Assembly (NCBI RefSeq): GCF_040566555.1
Contig: NZ_JBEWYP010000001.1
Location: forward strand, 124,001 to 188,000
From: Sediminicola sp040566555
GTDB taxonomy: Bacteria; Bacteroidota; Bacteroidia; Flavobacteriales; Flavobacteriaceae
DNA: 64,000 nt
Direction: 5' to 3'
The translations under genes were made by a program, and so were the position numbers. The notes beneath the pieces are model-generated. The model was given only the letters and a program-made list of their open reading frames with translations. It made no database searches and was not told the DNA's origin. Below are positions 24,367 through 33,396 of the stretch, piece after piece. Each line of letters opens with the position of its first letter. The first letter of the stretch is position 1.

Positions 24367-25638
24367 ATGAACAAAACAACCGTAATCTTCTTGTTATCAG
24401 TTATTTTAATAGGGTGCTCCGCAACTAGAGAAAGGAAGCTAAACAAGAGCATAGACAATATAATCAATAGCGGCAATTTTGAGAATCAATTTACCGGTTG
24501 TATCATAATTAATCCGGCAACCCAGGACACACTTTTCCAGTATAATTCGGAAAAATACTTTCTACCGGCGAGTAATACCAAAATCTTTACCCTCTATACT
24601 GCCCTTCAATTATTACCGGAGCAGATTCCAAGTCTAAAATATATTTCCAAAAACGATACGCTTTACGTTCAAGGGACGGGTGATCCTTCTTCACTACATC
24701 CAATTTTAAAAGATAGTACGGTGGTTCATTTTTTAGCGAAGTCGAAGAATATCGCCCTTCATCTGACTAATTTTGTCGAGGAAGATTTTGGTCCCGGATG
24801 GTCGTGGGAGGATTACGACCAATATTATGCCCCGGCTAGAAGCCCTTTACCACTCTATGGCAACATAACTTCCATAAGTAAATTAGATACTCTTAGGGTG
24901 ACTCCCTCCTCATTTAGAGATAGCATCGTTTTCTCGGTTTCTGGTAAAAAAAGAGAATTACACCAAAACATTTTTTATTTTGATCCAAGCCGTAAGGATA
25001 CATTAGAGGTGCCTTTTATCATAAATAACAAGGTTACGAAGATGTTTTTGGAAAAGGCCTTAGATAGGGAGATTGGACTAATAGCTGAGATGCCAAGTGG
25101 TCCTAAGGATATTTTATATGGCATTCCTTCAGATTCCCTTTATAAAAGAATGATGCACGAAAGTGATAATTTTATAGCGGAACAACTTTTAATACTTTCA
25201 TCCTCTTCCTTGTCAGATACCTTAAATGGCAAAATTGCGAGGGATCATATTCTCGCCAATCAATTATCTTCCCTTAGACAACCTCCCAGGTGGGTAGACG
25301 GATCTGGCCTTTCCCGCTACAATTTATTCACTCCGGAATCTATGGTAGTAGTGCTTCAAAAGATGTTTGCAGATCTTTCAAAGGACAGACTCTTTCGTCT
25401 TTTCCCTGCTGGAGGAGAAAATGGAACACTTTCAGACTGGTTTAAGGGAAACCCAGAACCCTATATATATGCCAAATCGGGCTCTATGGGCAATACATAT
25501 TGTCTAAGCGGTTATTTACTGACCAATTCTGGAAAAACACTGATCTTTAGTTTTATGAACAATCACCATAGGCAGCCTTCAGCCAACCTAAAAAAGGAAA
25601 TGACTACAATTTTTGAGATGATGAGGGATACGTATTGA
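24367..25638 (+). CDS. PBP4-type D-alanyl-D-alanine carboxypeptidase/endopeptidase, lipoprotein
   Basis: A 423-residue S13-family serine peptidase that trims or opens peptidoglycan cross-links in the periplasm. ATG 24367 is chosen over an in-frame TTG at 24358 because it gives a lipoprotein signal (SVILIGCSATR). Motifs are SxxK in PASNTKIFTLY, SxN in HESDNFIAEQL and KSG in YAKSGSMGN; WVDGSGLSRYN is also typical. At the 3' end it overlaps the convergent msrA by 35 nt. Confidence 0.9.
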   Translation: MNKTTVIFLLSVILIGCSATRERKLNKSIDNIINSGNFENQFTGCIIINPATQDTLFQYNSEKYFLPASNTKIFTLYTALQLLPEQIPSLKYISKNDTLYVQGTGDPSSLHPILKDSTVVHFLAKSKNIALHLTNFVEEDFGPGWSWEDYDQYYAPARSPLPLYGNITSISKLDTLRVTPSSFRDSIVFSVSGKKRELHQNIFYFDPSRKDTLEVPFIINNKVTKMFLEKALDREIGLIAEMPSGPKDILYGIPSDSLYKRMMHESDNFIAEQLLILSSSSLSDTLNGKIARDHILANQLSSLRQPPRWVDGSGLSRYNLFTPESMVVVLQKMFADLSKDRLFRLFPAGGENGTLSDWFKGNPEPYIYAKSGSMGNTYCLSGYLLTNSGKTLIFSFMNNHHRQPSANLKKEMTTIFEMMRDTY

Positions 25639-26134
25639 TCTTTTCTTGATCAATGAGATCCGGAAAATCAAGTTTAATTTTATTCAATTTGGGAGCAATG
25701 TAGGTCTCACAAAAAGGTTTTTCCGGATTGGAATAGTAGTAATTACGATACTGTACTTCCGAAGCCTTAAAATCTGTATAAAGCAAAACTTGTGTGATCA
25801 AAGGATCAACAAAATCCTTTTGTAAAGATTTCAAGATGTCCTTAACCCCCAAAATTTCCCGTTCGTCAAAAACATAAACGGCCGACCTGTATTTGGTCCT
25901 TAAGGAATGATCCGCTGTACTGTTGTGGGTATGAAGATGAACAGAAATAAGTTCTTGCAGTGAAAGCTGGTCCTCATTAAAGGAAACGATGACTGCTTCT
26001 GAATATGATGATTCTGGTTCCGTAGCGGCTATAAAGCCTTGCGCTACATGAGTCACTCCTTTGAGCGATTGGAATACTGCCTCTGTACACCAATGGCATC
26101 CTCCTCCAAATCCTATTTTATGAATGGACTGCAT
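25604..26134 (-). CDS. msrA: Peptide-methionine (S)-S-oxide reductase
   Basis: A 176-residue MsrA: catalytic Cys13 in GGGCHWCTEAVFQ (usual motif GCFWC, here GCHWC), then a GFIAATEPESSYSEAVIVSF segment in place of the usual GYxGG. The less common variant of both motifs places it in a divergent MsrA subgroup that recycles via another reductant or thioredoxin; TrxB is encoded at 36.1 kb. Repairs oxidised methionine. Its 3' end overlaps the PBP4-like gene. Confidence 0.85.
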   Translation of the reverse strand: MQSIHKIGFGGGCHWCTEAVFQSLKGVTHVAQGFIAATEPESSYSEAVIVSFNEDQLSLQELISVHLHTHNSTADHSLRTKYRSAVYVFDEREILGVKDILKSLQKDFVDPLITQVLLYTDFKASEVQYRNYYYSNPEKPFCETYIAPKLNKIKLDFPDLIDQEKINTYPSSSQKL

Positions 26135-26158
26135 AAAGGAATAGTCGTAACAAACGGG

Positions 26159-26740
26159 TTAAAATAACTCGTGGACTTTTGCATATTGAAGTAGCATGAT
26201 GGTTTTGGCATCCTTGATAGTGCCATTTTGTATCATTTCCAGGGCTTCTTCAAACGCATATTCGAGGATCTCTATATTCTCAGTTTCATGAGCAGCTCCT
26301 CCCCCTTCCCCTACCTTCATCTGATCATCGTACTGACCTATAAAGAAATGCAGAATCTCTGATACTGAACCCGGGGACATATAGGATTCAAATACCTTTT
26401 TCACTTCCCGAACGCGATATCCCGTTTCTTCCTCTACCTCTTTTTTGATACAATCCTCGGGATGGTCCCCATCCAGAAGTCCGGCACAGACTTCTATCAT
26501 CATACCTGAAGGGTTCCCGTTCATATAGGTGGGCATTCTAAACTGCTTCGTCAACACTACCGTTCCCTTTTCCCGATTGTACAACAAAATGGCTGCCCCG
26601 TTGCCACGGTCATAGACTTCCCTGACCTGTTTTTCCCAAGTTCCATCTTCCTTATGGTATTCAAAAGTGATTTTATGAAGGCTGTACCAGTGGTCCGATA
26701 ACAATTCCTTCTCTATGTTCTTAACCGTGCCGTTTTTCAA
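26159..26740 (-). CDS. nudK: NUDIX hydrolase, NudK/ADP-ribose pyrophosphatase type
   Basis: A 193-residue NUDIX enzyme that hydrolyses nucleoside diphosphate sugars. The Nudix box is GLLDGDHPEDCIKKEVEEET followed by GY. The protein starts MKNGTVKNIEKELLSDHWYS as in NudK orthologues, but the start codon at 26740 is TTG, since no ATG gives this N-terminus. GDP-mannose is the E. coli NudK substrate; ADP-ribose is an alternative here. Lies 24 nt upstream of msrA on the same strand. Confidence 0.85.
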   Translation of the reverse strand: MKNGTVKNIEKELLSDHWYSLHKITFEYHKEDGTWEKQVREVYDRGNGAAILLYNREKGTVVLTKQFRMPTYMNGNPSGMMIEVCAGLLDGDHPEDCIKKEVEEETGYRVREVKKVFESYMSPGSVSEILHFFIGQYDDQMKVGEGGGAAHETENIEILEYAFEEALEMIQNGTIKDAKTIMLLQYAKVHELF

Positions 26741-26786
26741 TTTTTATGCTGTATTATGAATATTAGATCTAAATGCTCCTCTTTTT

Positions 26787-27440
26787 CTAGACAGTTACTG
26801 TTTTGTTCAAATAACGTCTAAAGGGCAACATTTCTTTATAGACCGCCACAATCTTTTCTTTAAAATTATCCTGTAAAATCTCCTTCTCTTTTATGGGATG
26901 CATCACTGCGAAGGTTTTGTTTTTGAGCAGATCCAAATGAGGATGATCCTTACTAAAGCCTTTGGGAGCCGTTTTTAATTTCTGATCCTCTACCAATCCC
27001 CCAAAAGTATCCTGAAAAGATTTTTTGTGAAGGATCTTTTTAAAATCTTCCCCGTCATAATCAATACCATCTCTGATACTTTGTAACGTTTTTGAATCTG
27101 GTCGCCAAAAACCTCCGGCCAACATAGATTCATGAATGCCTATCTGTATGTAAAAATCGGCAGTATTGGGCGCTTTGTCCAATCCCGCACCAAAATGATC
27201 TTTGTACACCGGTTTATTTGGATGGAACATAAGATTATTATTGATGCGGTTTATTCCTTTCTTGCCGGGCGTGGAATAATACTCCTTATCAATGGCCTCC
27301 AAGGTACTGTTCAGATCATCCAACCAAGAGATATAGCCATCTCTGACCTTATAGTAACGCTTTCTATTGGCATCCATCCATTCTTTGGAATTGTTCCTTT
27401 CTAAATCACGCAGAAAAGCAAACAGCTCTTTAAAATCCAT
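26787..27440 (-). CDS. DUF2461 domain protein
   Basis: A 217-residue protein of the DUF2461 (TIGR02453) family, with the family start FAFLRDLERNNSKEWMDANR and the INRINNNLMFHPNKPVYKDHF-like segment (NRINNNLMFHPNKPVYKDHF). Function of the family is not known. Soluble and cytoplasmic by sequence. It probably shares a transcript with the TIGR00266 gene upstream (70 nt). Confidence 0.88.
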   Translation of the reverse strand: MDFKELFAFLRDLERNNSKEWMDANRKRYYKVRDGYISWLDDLNSTLEAIDKEYYSTPGKKGINRINNNLMFHPNKPVYKDHFGAGLDKAPNTADFYIQIGIHESMLAGGFWRPDSKTLQSIRDGIDYDGEDFKKILHKKSFQDTFGGLVEDQKLKTAPKGFSKDHPHLDLLKNKTFAVMHPIKEKEILQDNFKEKIVAVYKEMLPFRRYLNKTVTV

Positions 27441-27510
27441 AAAAAGTATTCTTGTTGTATGGAATTATTCTCATTGAATTATTTGTTATATGAAGCAGTG
27501 ATTGGTCTGA

Positions 27511-28317
27511 TCAAAATCTATTGTCACCATCCAAGATATCCCCTAGGCCTCCAAGGATACTACCTTCACCTCTATCTTTACCTCCACCCTTTGGTGCTGC
27601 CGCCCAAACTCTACTGGCCAACCTGCTAAAAGGCAAGGATTGGATAAATACGGTTCCAGGGCCTTTTAAAGAAGCATAGAACAAGCCTTCCCCACCAAAA
27701 ACAGTGTTTTTGATCCCACCGATGAATTCAATATCGTAATCAATATCTTTTGAAAATCCTATGATGCATCCTGTATCTACTTTCAAAACTTCCCCTACCG
27801 CCAATACTTTTTTTGCTGTGGTACCTCCGGCGTGGACAAATGCCAGGCCGTCACCTTCCAATTTCTGCATAATAAAACCTTCGCCACCAAATAGGCCCCT
27901 TCCAAGTCGCTTGGAAAATTCAATTCCAATAGTTACTCCCTTCGCGGCGCATAAAAAAGCATCCTTCTGGCAAATAAAGCGACCTCCAAATTCCGTGAGA
28001 TCAATCGGAATGATCTTGCCGGGATAAGGCGATGCAAAGCTTACCTTTTTCTTGCCATATCCACTATTTAGGAAGGCCGTCATAAACAAACTTTCCCCTG
28101 TCAATAATCTCTTTCCAGCAGAAAAAAGCTTCCCTAAGACGCCGTTATCCTGATTGGAACCATCTCCAAAAATGGTATCCATTTTAATATCGGTATCCAT
28201 CATCATAAAGCTTCCGGCTTCTGCTACCACTGCTTCCTGTGGATCCAATTCTATTTCCACATATTGCATTTCTTCGCCAAAAATCTCGTAGTCTATTTCG
28301 TGATTTACGCTACTCAT
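27511..28317 (-). CDS. AIM24/TIGR00266 family protein
   Basis: A 268-residue protein with the glycine-rich beta-solenoid pattern of the AIM24/TIGR00266 family (EAGSFMMMDTDIKMDTIFGD, GKRLLTGESLFMTAFLN, GFIMQKLEGDGLAFVHAGG). The C-terminus is Gly/Asp rich. Members are widespread with no settled biochemical role; yeast AIM24 affects mitochondrial inner-membrane organisation. Confidence 0.9.
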   Translation of the reverse strand: MSSVNHEIDYEIFGEEMQYVEIELDPQEAVVAEAGSFMMMDTDIKMDTIFGDGSNQDNGVLGKLFSAGKRLLTGESLFMTAFLNSGYGKKKVSFASPYPGKIIPIDLTEFGGRFICQKDAFLCAAKGVTIGIEFSKRLGRGLFGGEGFIMQKLEGDGLAFVHAGGTTAKKVLAVGEVLKVDTGCIIGFSKDIDYDIEFIGGIKNTVFGGEGLFYASLKGPGTVFIQSLPFSRLASRVWAAAPKGGGKDRGEGSILGGLGDILDGDNRF

Positions 28318-28390
28318 AAGATATACTATATAATTAATTTAACTTTCCCTATTAGTACTTTTACATTTGAAATTGTTACAGAAATTACCG

Positions 28391-28409
28391 ATAATAATAA
28401 TAATAATAA
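28391..28409. repeat. ATA trinucleotide tract
   Basis: About six tandem ATA units between divergent genes, ~60 nt before the lipoprotein gene at 28467. Such tracts can vary in length by slippage; no effect is demonstrated. Confidence 0.6.
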
Positions 28410-28466
28410 AGTAGGGTTTTAGACGTTGTAGTTGTTTAAGTAAAATATAAACCTAAATTTTAAATT

Positions 28467-28961
28467 ATGAATTTATTCAATCCTAGCTTTCTACATTTAG
28501 GAAGATTTACAAAGCTTTTCACGATTGTTTTTGCAATGGTTGCATTTTCTAGCTGTAGTAAAGAAGATGATGATACTTTTTCACGTGTTACAGTTAATGG
28601 AACAGAAGTTCAATCAAGTCCTTCTGATTTTACCGTAGGTGATCGTTCCGATTTCAATGGTGATATTGATGCAAGTTTCACAGGAAATGGTGGTACGGCC
28701 AGTAGAATATTTAGCTGGAACAATAATCTCACTACTGCTGATTACAATGCAGATATTACCGCAACTTCCGACGGTAGTTTCCAAATGATTGTTAAAGATT
28801 CAGAGGGAACAGAAGTATTGAATCGATCAATTCAGGGTGGATCTGAACCAGATAGTTTTAGCGGGGTAACTTCGGCAGGAGTCTCTGGAATTTGGACAGT
28901 TACAATTACGGTAACAAACTTTACAGGTGATGGTAGCTTTTCCTTGAGTGAAGGAGATTAA
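28467..28961 (+). CDS. Secreted lipoprotein of unknown function
   Basis: A 164-residue lipoprotein (VFAMVAFSSCSKEDDD, Cys ~30), Asp/Thr/Ser-rich and predicted all-beta: it ends in ISGIWTVTITVTNFTGDGSF-like strands (VSGIWTVTITVTNFTGDGSF). Possibly a surface-exposed immunoglobulin-like or lectin-like domain. Single gene with a strong terminator. No family recognised. Confidence 0.8.
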   Translation: MNLFNPSFLHLGRFTKLFTIVFAMVAFSSCSKEDDDTFSRVTVNGTEVQSSPSDFTVGDRSDFNGDIDASFTGNGGTASRIFSWNNNLTTADYNADITATSDGSFQMIVKDSEGTEVLNRSIQGGSEPDSFSGVTSAGVSGIWTVTITVTNFTGDGSFSLSEGD

Positions 28962-28989
28962 GATATAATAAGATCTATAGAATCTATAA

Positions 28990-29022
28990 AGGCTAGTACT
29001 ATTTAAGTACTAGCCTTTTTTT
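28990..29022 (+). terminator. Terminator after the secreted lipoprotein gene
   Basis: AAAGGCTAGTACT/AGTACTAGCCTTT stem with a short loop and a T run. Confidence 0.92.
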
Positions 29023-29156
29023 GTTGTAACATATGACACATGCACCATCATAGTCTATTTCTGTGCATTCATTTTCTAATACATTTCTATTAAAGGCTAT
29101 AGGTTGTAAAAAAACTATAATGTTACATCCCATATGTAATTAAAGAATGGGGTCTT

Positions 29157-29612
29157 TTATTTTTTCAACCTAACCGACCATTCAAAATTAAAAGTGGAAA
29201 CCAACACCCCATCTTCATTAACACCTTCCGATTTCATCCAAAAAGTCTGGCCTTCCCCTGTAGCTATAGTTTGGTCAAGGGCCTTCTTTATTAAGGCTCC
29301 GTCCTTGCAGGTAAAGGTGATCTTACCAGTTGCCTTTTTAGAAAAGTTAGCATTGTTATTGGCCACCAACATGGAAATTTTCCTTCCACTTTCCTCTATC
29401 TGATCACTGACCATTGCGCCTGTACTCAGTTCTGCAGCCATCCCTTGAACGGCCCAGAACATAGAATTGAACGGGTTCTGATTGAACCATTTATGGGTTA
29501 CCGATGACACGGCCCTTTCTTTGTCTATATAACGTAATCTAACTCCACTCCACCAAGCGGCAGGGAGTTTAAAAAAAGTAAAAGTGTTGAACTTTTTAGG
29601 GGTAATGGCCAT
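29157..29612 (-). CDS. DUF4442 hotdog-fold protein
   Basis: A 151-residue protein of the DUF4442 family, related to acyl-CoA thioesterases (hotdog fold). Family-like segments are FFKLPAAWWSGVRLRYIDKE, VTHKWFNQNPFNSMFWAVQG and MAAELSTGAMV. A thioesterase activity is plausible but the usual catalytic Asp/Glu cannot be assigned by eye. Monocistronic. Confidence 0.85.
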   Translation of the reverse strand: MAITPKKFNTFTFFKLPAAWWSGVRLRYIDKERAVSSVTHKWFNQNPFNSMFWAVQGMAAELSTGAMVSDQIEESGRKISMLVANNNANFSKKATGKITFTCKDGALIKKALDQTIATGEGQTFWMKSEGVNEDGVLVSTFNFEWSVRLKK

Positions 29613-29752
29613 ATGATTTTATTTTATTTAAAAATATATAAAATTGAAATCCTATGCTACAAAAACGCCCATAATGATTGGGATTGCAACTATAATAATG
29701 AAACCAATCCCTAAATCAAATTGTTAACAAAATGTTAAATTTTAGTACTATG

Positions 29753-29786
29753 TTTTGCATAATACCTTTTAAAAGATATATATTTG
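29753..29786 (+). promoter_or_regulatory. Bacteroidota-type promoter of the DUF4870 gene
   Basis: TTTTG (29753-29757) and TATATTTG (29779-29786) separated by 21 nt match the known Bacteroidota -33 TTTG and -7 TAnnTTTG elements. The -7 element ends 19 nt before the ATG at 29806, implying a very short leader. Confidence 0.7.
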
Positions 29787-29805
29787 TATAAGAAACTAAT
29801 AGGCC

Positions 29806-30279
29806 ATGACAGACACTCTGACAAAACACGAAAGAAATTTATCTGCATTTATACATGCATCTGTTTTTTCCAGGTATTTTATCCCTTTCGGAAATATCAT
29901 ACTCCCATTGATTCTTTGGACCATCAACAAAAAGGATTACAAATTTGTGGACTTTAATGGAAAACAAGTTTTGAACTTTCAGATTAGCATTCTCCTTTAT
30001 GCCCTGGTGCTTGGAGTGCTATCCGTCCCCTTCTTGTTTGGAGCATTTCCAAACATATTTGAAATAGACAATATGATTTTTAATTCATTTGATGGCTTTC
30101 ATTGGAACCTGGACGGATCAAATTTCAATTTTGGAAATAGATTTTTTCCCTTCGGAATAGCTGCACTTGCGCAAGGCGCCCTAGTTGTCATCAATATCGT
30201 ATATAGCATCTTGGGGACAATCCGAACCAATGAGGGTCAGACATTTAAATATCCAATCAGTATTAATTTTATAAAATAA
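29806..30279 (+). CDS. DUF4870 membrane protein
   Basis: A 157-residue protein with three or four hydrophobic helices and the DUF4870 core HASVFSRYFIPFGNIILPLI, LWTINKKDYKFVDFNGKQVL and NFQISILLYALVLGVL. An Asn/Phe-rich loop separates the last helices. Function unknown; it is regularly found in front of PadR/PspC genes in Bacteroidota, as here, and likely belongs to the same envelope-response unit. Confidence 0.9.
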   Translation: MTDTLTKHERNLSAFIHASVFSRYFIPFGNIILPLILWTINKKDYKFVDFNGKQVLNFQISILLYALVLGVLSVPFLFGAFPNIFEIDNMIFNSFDGFHWNLDGSNFNFGNRFFPFGIAALAQGALVVINIVYSILGTIRTNEGQTFKYPISINFIK

Positions 30280-30412
30280 AAGCATGTGAGTTTATTCATC
30301 AATCAAACAAAAAAAGGGCTGTGCTCCTTACAATGGGAACTCATCACTCCCCACAATTCAAAAACAGGTACAGCAAAAAAACGAACAGTCAATTAAATAG
30401 AACCATGAAGCT

Positions 30413-30748
30413 ATGAATATAGAAAACACAAAAGCACAAATGCGCAAAGGGGTCTTGGAGTACTGCATATTATCCATCCTGAATGGAGAGGACAAATATG
30501 CTTCTGAAATCCTGGAGACCTTAAAAGATGCTAAGATGCTGGTGGTAGAGGGTACCATTTACCCTTTACTTACACGATTAAAGAATGCAGGATTGCTTAA
30601 CTACCGTTGGGAAGAAAGCACCTCTGGACCCCCACGTAAATACTACACCTTGACAGAAACAGGTAAAATGTTCCTAAAAGAATTGGACACTACCTGGGAC
30701 GAACTTAGAAAAGCAACAAATCTCGTAACCAACACAAAAAATAGCTAA
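30413..30748 (+). CDS. PadR-family transcriptional regulator
   Basis: A 111-residue winged-helix regulator (MRKGVLEYCILSILNGEDKY ... VVEGTIYPLLTRLKNAGLLN ... SGPPRKYYTLTETGKMFL). PadR repressors dimerise through a C-terminal helix and respond to small ligands. Its stop is 2 nt before the PspC gene, so it probably controls its own operon. Confidence 0.95.
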   Translation: MNIENTKAQMRKGVLEYCILSILNGEDKYASEILETLKDAKMLVVEGTIYPLLTRLKNAGLLNYRWEESTSGPPRKYYTLTETGKMFLKELDTTWDELRKATNLVTNTKNS

Positions 30749-30750
30749 CA

Positions 30751-32475
30751 ATGAACAAGACAGTCAACATAAATCTCGCAAATATTCTTTTTCACATAGA
30801 TGAGGAAGCATACCAAAAAATGAGTCGTTACCTAGAAGCAATAAAGCGATCTTTTGCAAACACTTCCGGAAATGACGAAATTCTTAGAGATATAGAAGCT
30901 AGGATAGCCGAGTTGTTCCAGGAGAAAATGGAAAACGAGAGACAGGTAATTACTTTAAAAGAAGTGGACGAGGTCATCAATATTATGGGTCAGCCTGAAG
31001 ATTATATGGTAGACGAGGATATTTTTGAAGATGCTCCCTCTGGCAGTGCCAGTAAGACCGCTAAAGTTAAAAAATTATATCGCGATACAGATTCCAAATT
31101 TATCGGTGGGGTATGTTCGGGGCTGGAGTATTATACCGGAATCGATGCCCTGTGGATCAGAATAATCTTTATCCTTTTTGCAGTTTTCACGGGATTTGGG
31201 TTTATAGCCTACATCTTGTTATGGATTTTAGTACCTGAAGCAACTACCACGTCACAAAAATTGGACATGAGGGGAGAGCCTGTGAATATTAGCAACATTG
31301 AGCGCAAGGTGAAAGAGGGTTTTGATGATGTTGCCTCCAAGGTAAAAAATGTGGATTATGAAAAAATGGGCGATAAGGTAAAAAGTAGCAGCAAATCTTT
31401 TGCCGATGCCCTAGGAGATATTATCATGTTTTTCTTTAAGATTATAGGTAAGTTCATAGGTGTTTTACTCATCCTTATTGGAGCTACCTCCTTGATCGGA
31501 ATTTTCATAGGCATGTTTACCGTAGGTATTTTGGATATGTTCCACATTCCTGGATTGGATTTTTACGATATGGTAAATTCTACCGATACTCCGGTATGGC
31601 TTGTGTCTATCTTGGGCCTTTTTGCCTTCGGGATTCCGTTTTTCTTCCTTTTATATTTAGGGTTAAAAATATTGGTCACCAACTTAAAGTCCATTGGCAA
31701 CATAGTTAAATTTTCACTTTTAGGGTTGTGGTTGTTATCGGTAATTGGTTTAACCGTACTTGGTATTCAACAAGCTTCATCCCATGCCTATACTGGAAGT
31801 ACTACTACAAAGGAACAGTTATATTTTGAAACAGGGCTGGATACGCTGATGATCTCCATGAAGGCCTCAGATTTATATGACCAAGTAGAAAATGGTGGCT
31901 TCGGCGGAATGTCTGTCGCTTACAATGAAAAAGGTGATCGTCTTTTATATACTGAAGATATCCGATTCGATATTAAAAAATCGGAAGACTCCTTGGTACA
32001 TATAAGAGTGAGAAAAGATGCTGACGGCAGCTCTTACGAAAATGCCAGGCAAAGGGCCGATAAGATAAATTATAGCTATACCATAAGCGGAAATAACTTG
32101 ATGCTCGATAATTTCCTGACAACCTCTGTGGAAAACAAAGTAAGGGATCAAGAAGCTTATATCACCATATTCTTACCTGTGAACACCATTGTTTCCCTAA
32201 ATAAATCTACGGAATATCATATGGGATGGAGTACGGAAAACGACAGGGATGTAAACCGTAGAGATATGCACAACTACAACTGGAAAATGAACAGTAATGG
32301 TGTAATGCAATGTTTGGATTGTCCGGAAAATATGGTGGGTGAAATGAACAGAAACAAAAATGGGCACATTATTATTAATGAGAATGGCGTGGATATAGAC
32401 ATTAAAGATGAAAATGACAATATCAAGGTCAAGATCAATGAACAGGGAGTACAAATAAAATCCGACGATAATTAA
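30751..32475 (+). CDS. PspC-domain membrane protein
   Basis: A 574-residue protein. Residues ~1-100 are a cytoplasmic helical region (FHIDEEAYQKMSRYLEAIKR), ~107-170 a PspC domain (LYRDTDSKFIGGVCSGLEYY, FGFIAYILLWILVPEA), then further membrane helices to ~340 and a periplasmic beta-rich C-terminus with a polar repeat-like end (DENDNIKVKINEQGVQIK). PspC in enterobacteria senses membrane stress. The long C-terminal domain resembles the GIN/DUF2807-type beta structure encoded by the next gene. Confidence 0.9.
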   Translation: MNKTVNINLANILFHIDEEAYQKMSRYLEAIKRSFANTSGNDEILRDIEARIAELFQEKMENERQVITLKEVDEVINIMGQPEDYMVDEDIFEDAPSGSASKTAKVKKLYRDTDSKFIGGVCSGLEYYTGIDALWIRIIFILFAVFTGFGFIAYILLWILVPEATTTSQKLDMRGEPVNISNIERKVKEGFDDVASKVKNVDYEKMGDKVKSSSKSFADALGDIIMFFFKIIGKFIGVLLILIGATSLIGIFIGMFTVGILDMFHIPGLDFYDMVNSTDTPVWLVSILGLFAFGIPFFFLLYLGLKILVTNLKSIGNIVKFSLLGLWLLSVIGLTVLGIQQASSHAYTGSTTTKEQLYFETGLDTLMISMKASDLYDQVENGGFGGMSVAYNEKGDRLLYTEDIRFDIKKSEDSLVHIRVRKDADGSSYENARQRADKINYSYTISGNNLMLDNFLTTSVENKVRDQEAYITIFLPVNTIVSLNKSTEYHMGWSTENDRDVNRRDMHNYNWKMNSNGVMQCLDCPENMVGEMNRNKNGHIIINENGVDIDIKDENDNIKVKINEQGVQIKSDDN

Positions 32476-32573
32476 CCAAAAACGGCTCATCACCCTAATA
32501 CAACAGTTCAGTGATAATGAATGTTTAAAATCAATCAAAAAATAGACCTTTAATCAACTAAAAAACAACAATC

Positions 32574-33296
32574 ATGACTACACTAGCAAGAATTACAATC
32601 GCACTTATTTTAGCACTCTTTGTCTCATCATGTGCCTTCGATATGAATTTTGGGGAAGGTAAAAAAGGCAATGGTATAGTTGCCGAGGACAATAGGAATG
32701 TTTCAGAAGAATTTACAGAGGTTTCTGCCTCGGAAGGTTTGGATGTATTTGTAACCCAATCCAATGTATTTAAAATAGTTGTGGAAGCCGATGAAAATAT
32801 AATCGACCTAATCGGTACAGATATAAAAAATGGAAAGCTTACCATTCATGCCATCGAGAATATTGGGAGGGCAACAAAAAAAATACATGTTTCCTTACCT
32901 AGGATTACCGGTTTGTCTAGCTCCAGTGGTGCTGATTTAACAACGATCAATACCATTGAAGCTGAAAAAATATACTTGGATGCCAGTAGTGGAGCCGACT
33001 TGGAGGTTTCACTTATGGCCAATGAGGTTAATGCAGATGCCAGTAGTGGTGCCGACATCCAAATAGCTGGTAACGCAAATATGTTTTTTGCAGATGCAAG
33101 TAGTGGCGCAGATATCAAGGCCAAGAATCTTATGGCTAAAATCTGTAATGCCGATGCCAGTAGTGGTGCAGATATTTCATTGAATGTATCGGAATCATTA
33201 ACAGCGGATGCCAGTAGTGGTGCAGATATTACATATACAGGTCAGGCTACCGTACAAAAAAGCAAATCCTCTTCTGGAAGTGTCCATAAATACTAA
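32574..33296 (+). CDS. GIN-domain (DUF2807) lipoprotein with SSGAD repeats
   Basis: A 240-residue lipoprotein (LFVSSCAFDMN) with the head-GIN domain (NVSEEFTEVSASEGLDVFVT). The C-terminal half contains six SSGAD motifs spaced 18-21 residues apart, five of them in DASSGAD(I/L), which would form the turns of a right-handed beta-solenoid. The corresponding DNA is internally repetitive. Probably surface or periplasmic and co-transcribed with the PadR/PspC genes. Function unknown. Confidence 0.9.
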   Translation: MTTLARITIALILALFVSSCAFDMNFGEGKKGNGIVAEDNRNVSEEFTEVSASEGLDVFVTQSNVFKIVVEADENIIDLIGTDIKNGKLTIHAIENIGRATKKIHVSLPRITGLSSSSGADLTTINTIEAEKIYLDASSGADLEVSLMANEVNADASSGADIQIAGNANMFFADASSGADIKAKNLMAKICNADASSGADISLNVSESLTADASSGADITYTGQATVQKSKSSSGSVHKY

Positions 33297-33323
33297 AAAA
33301 GTATCCAAATAGAACATGATCAG

Positions 33324-33357
33324 CCCACTGAAATTTCAGTGGGTTTTGATTTTTTTG
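33324..33357 (+). terminator. Terminator of the PadR/PspC/GIN operon
   Basis: CCCACTGAAATTTCAGTGGG palindrome followed by TTTTGATTTTTTT. It lies inside an upstream in-frame extension of the next gene and rules out that extension as the true start. Confidence 0.93.
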
Positions 33358-33396
33358 TCCCCTGCTAATACATATCTTAGTGGAAACGATTTGCAG

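Noticed and set aside
32920..33240. CRISPR-like regular DNA repeats
   Set aside because: They lie in frame inside a coding region and encode SSGAD solenoid turns; no spacers or cas genes.
33316..33396. N-terminal extension of the dipeptide epimerase
   Set aside because: Contains the terminator of the previous operon; homologues start at the later Met.
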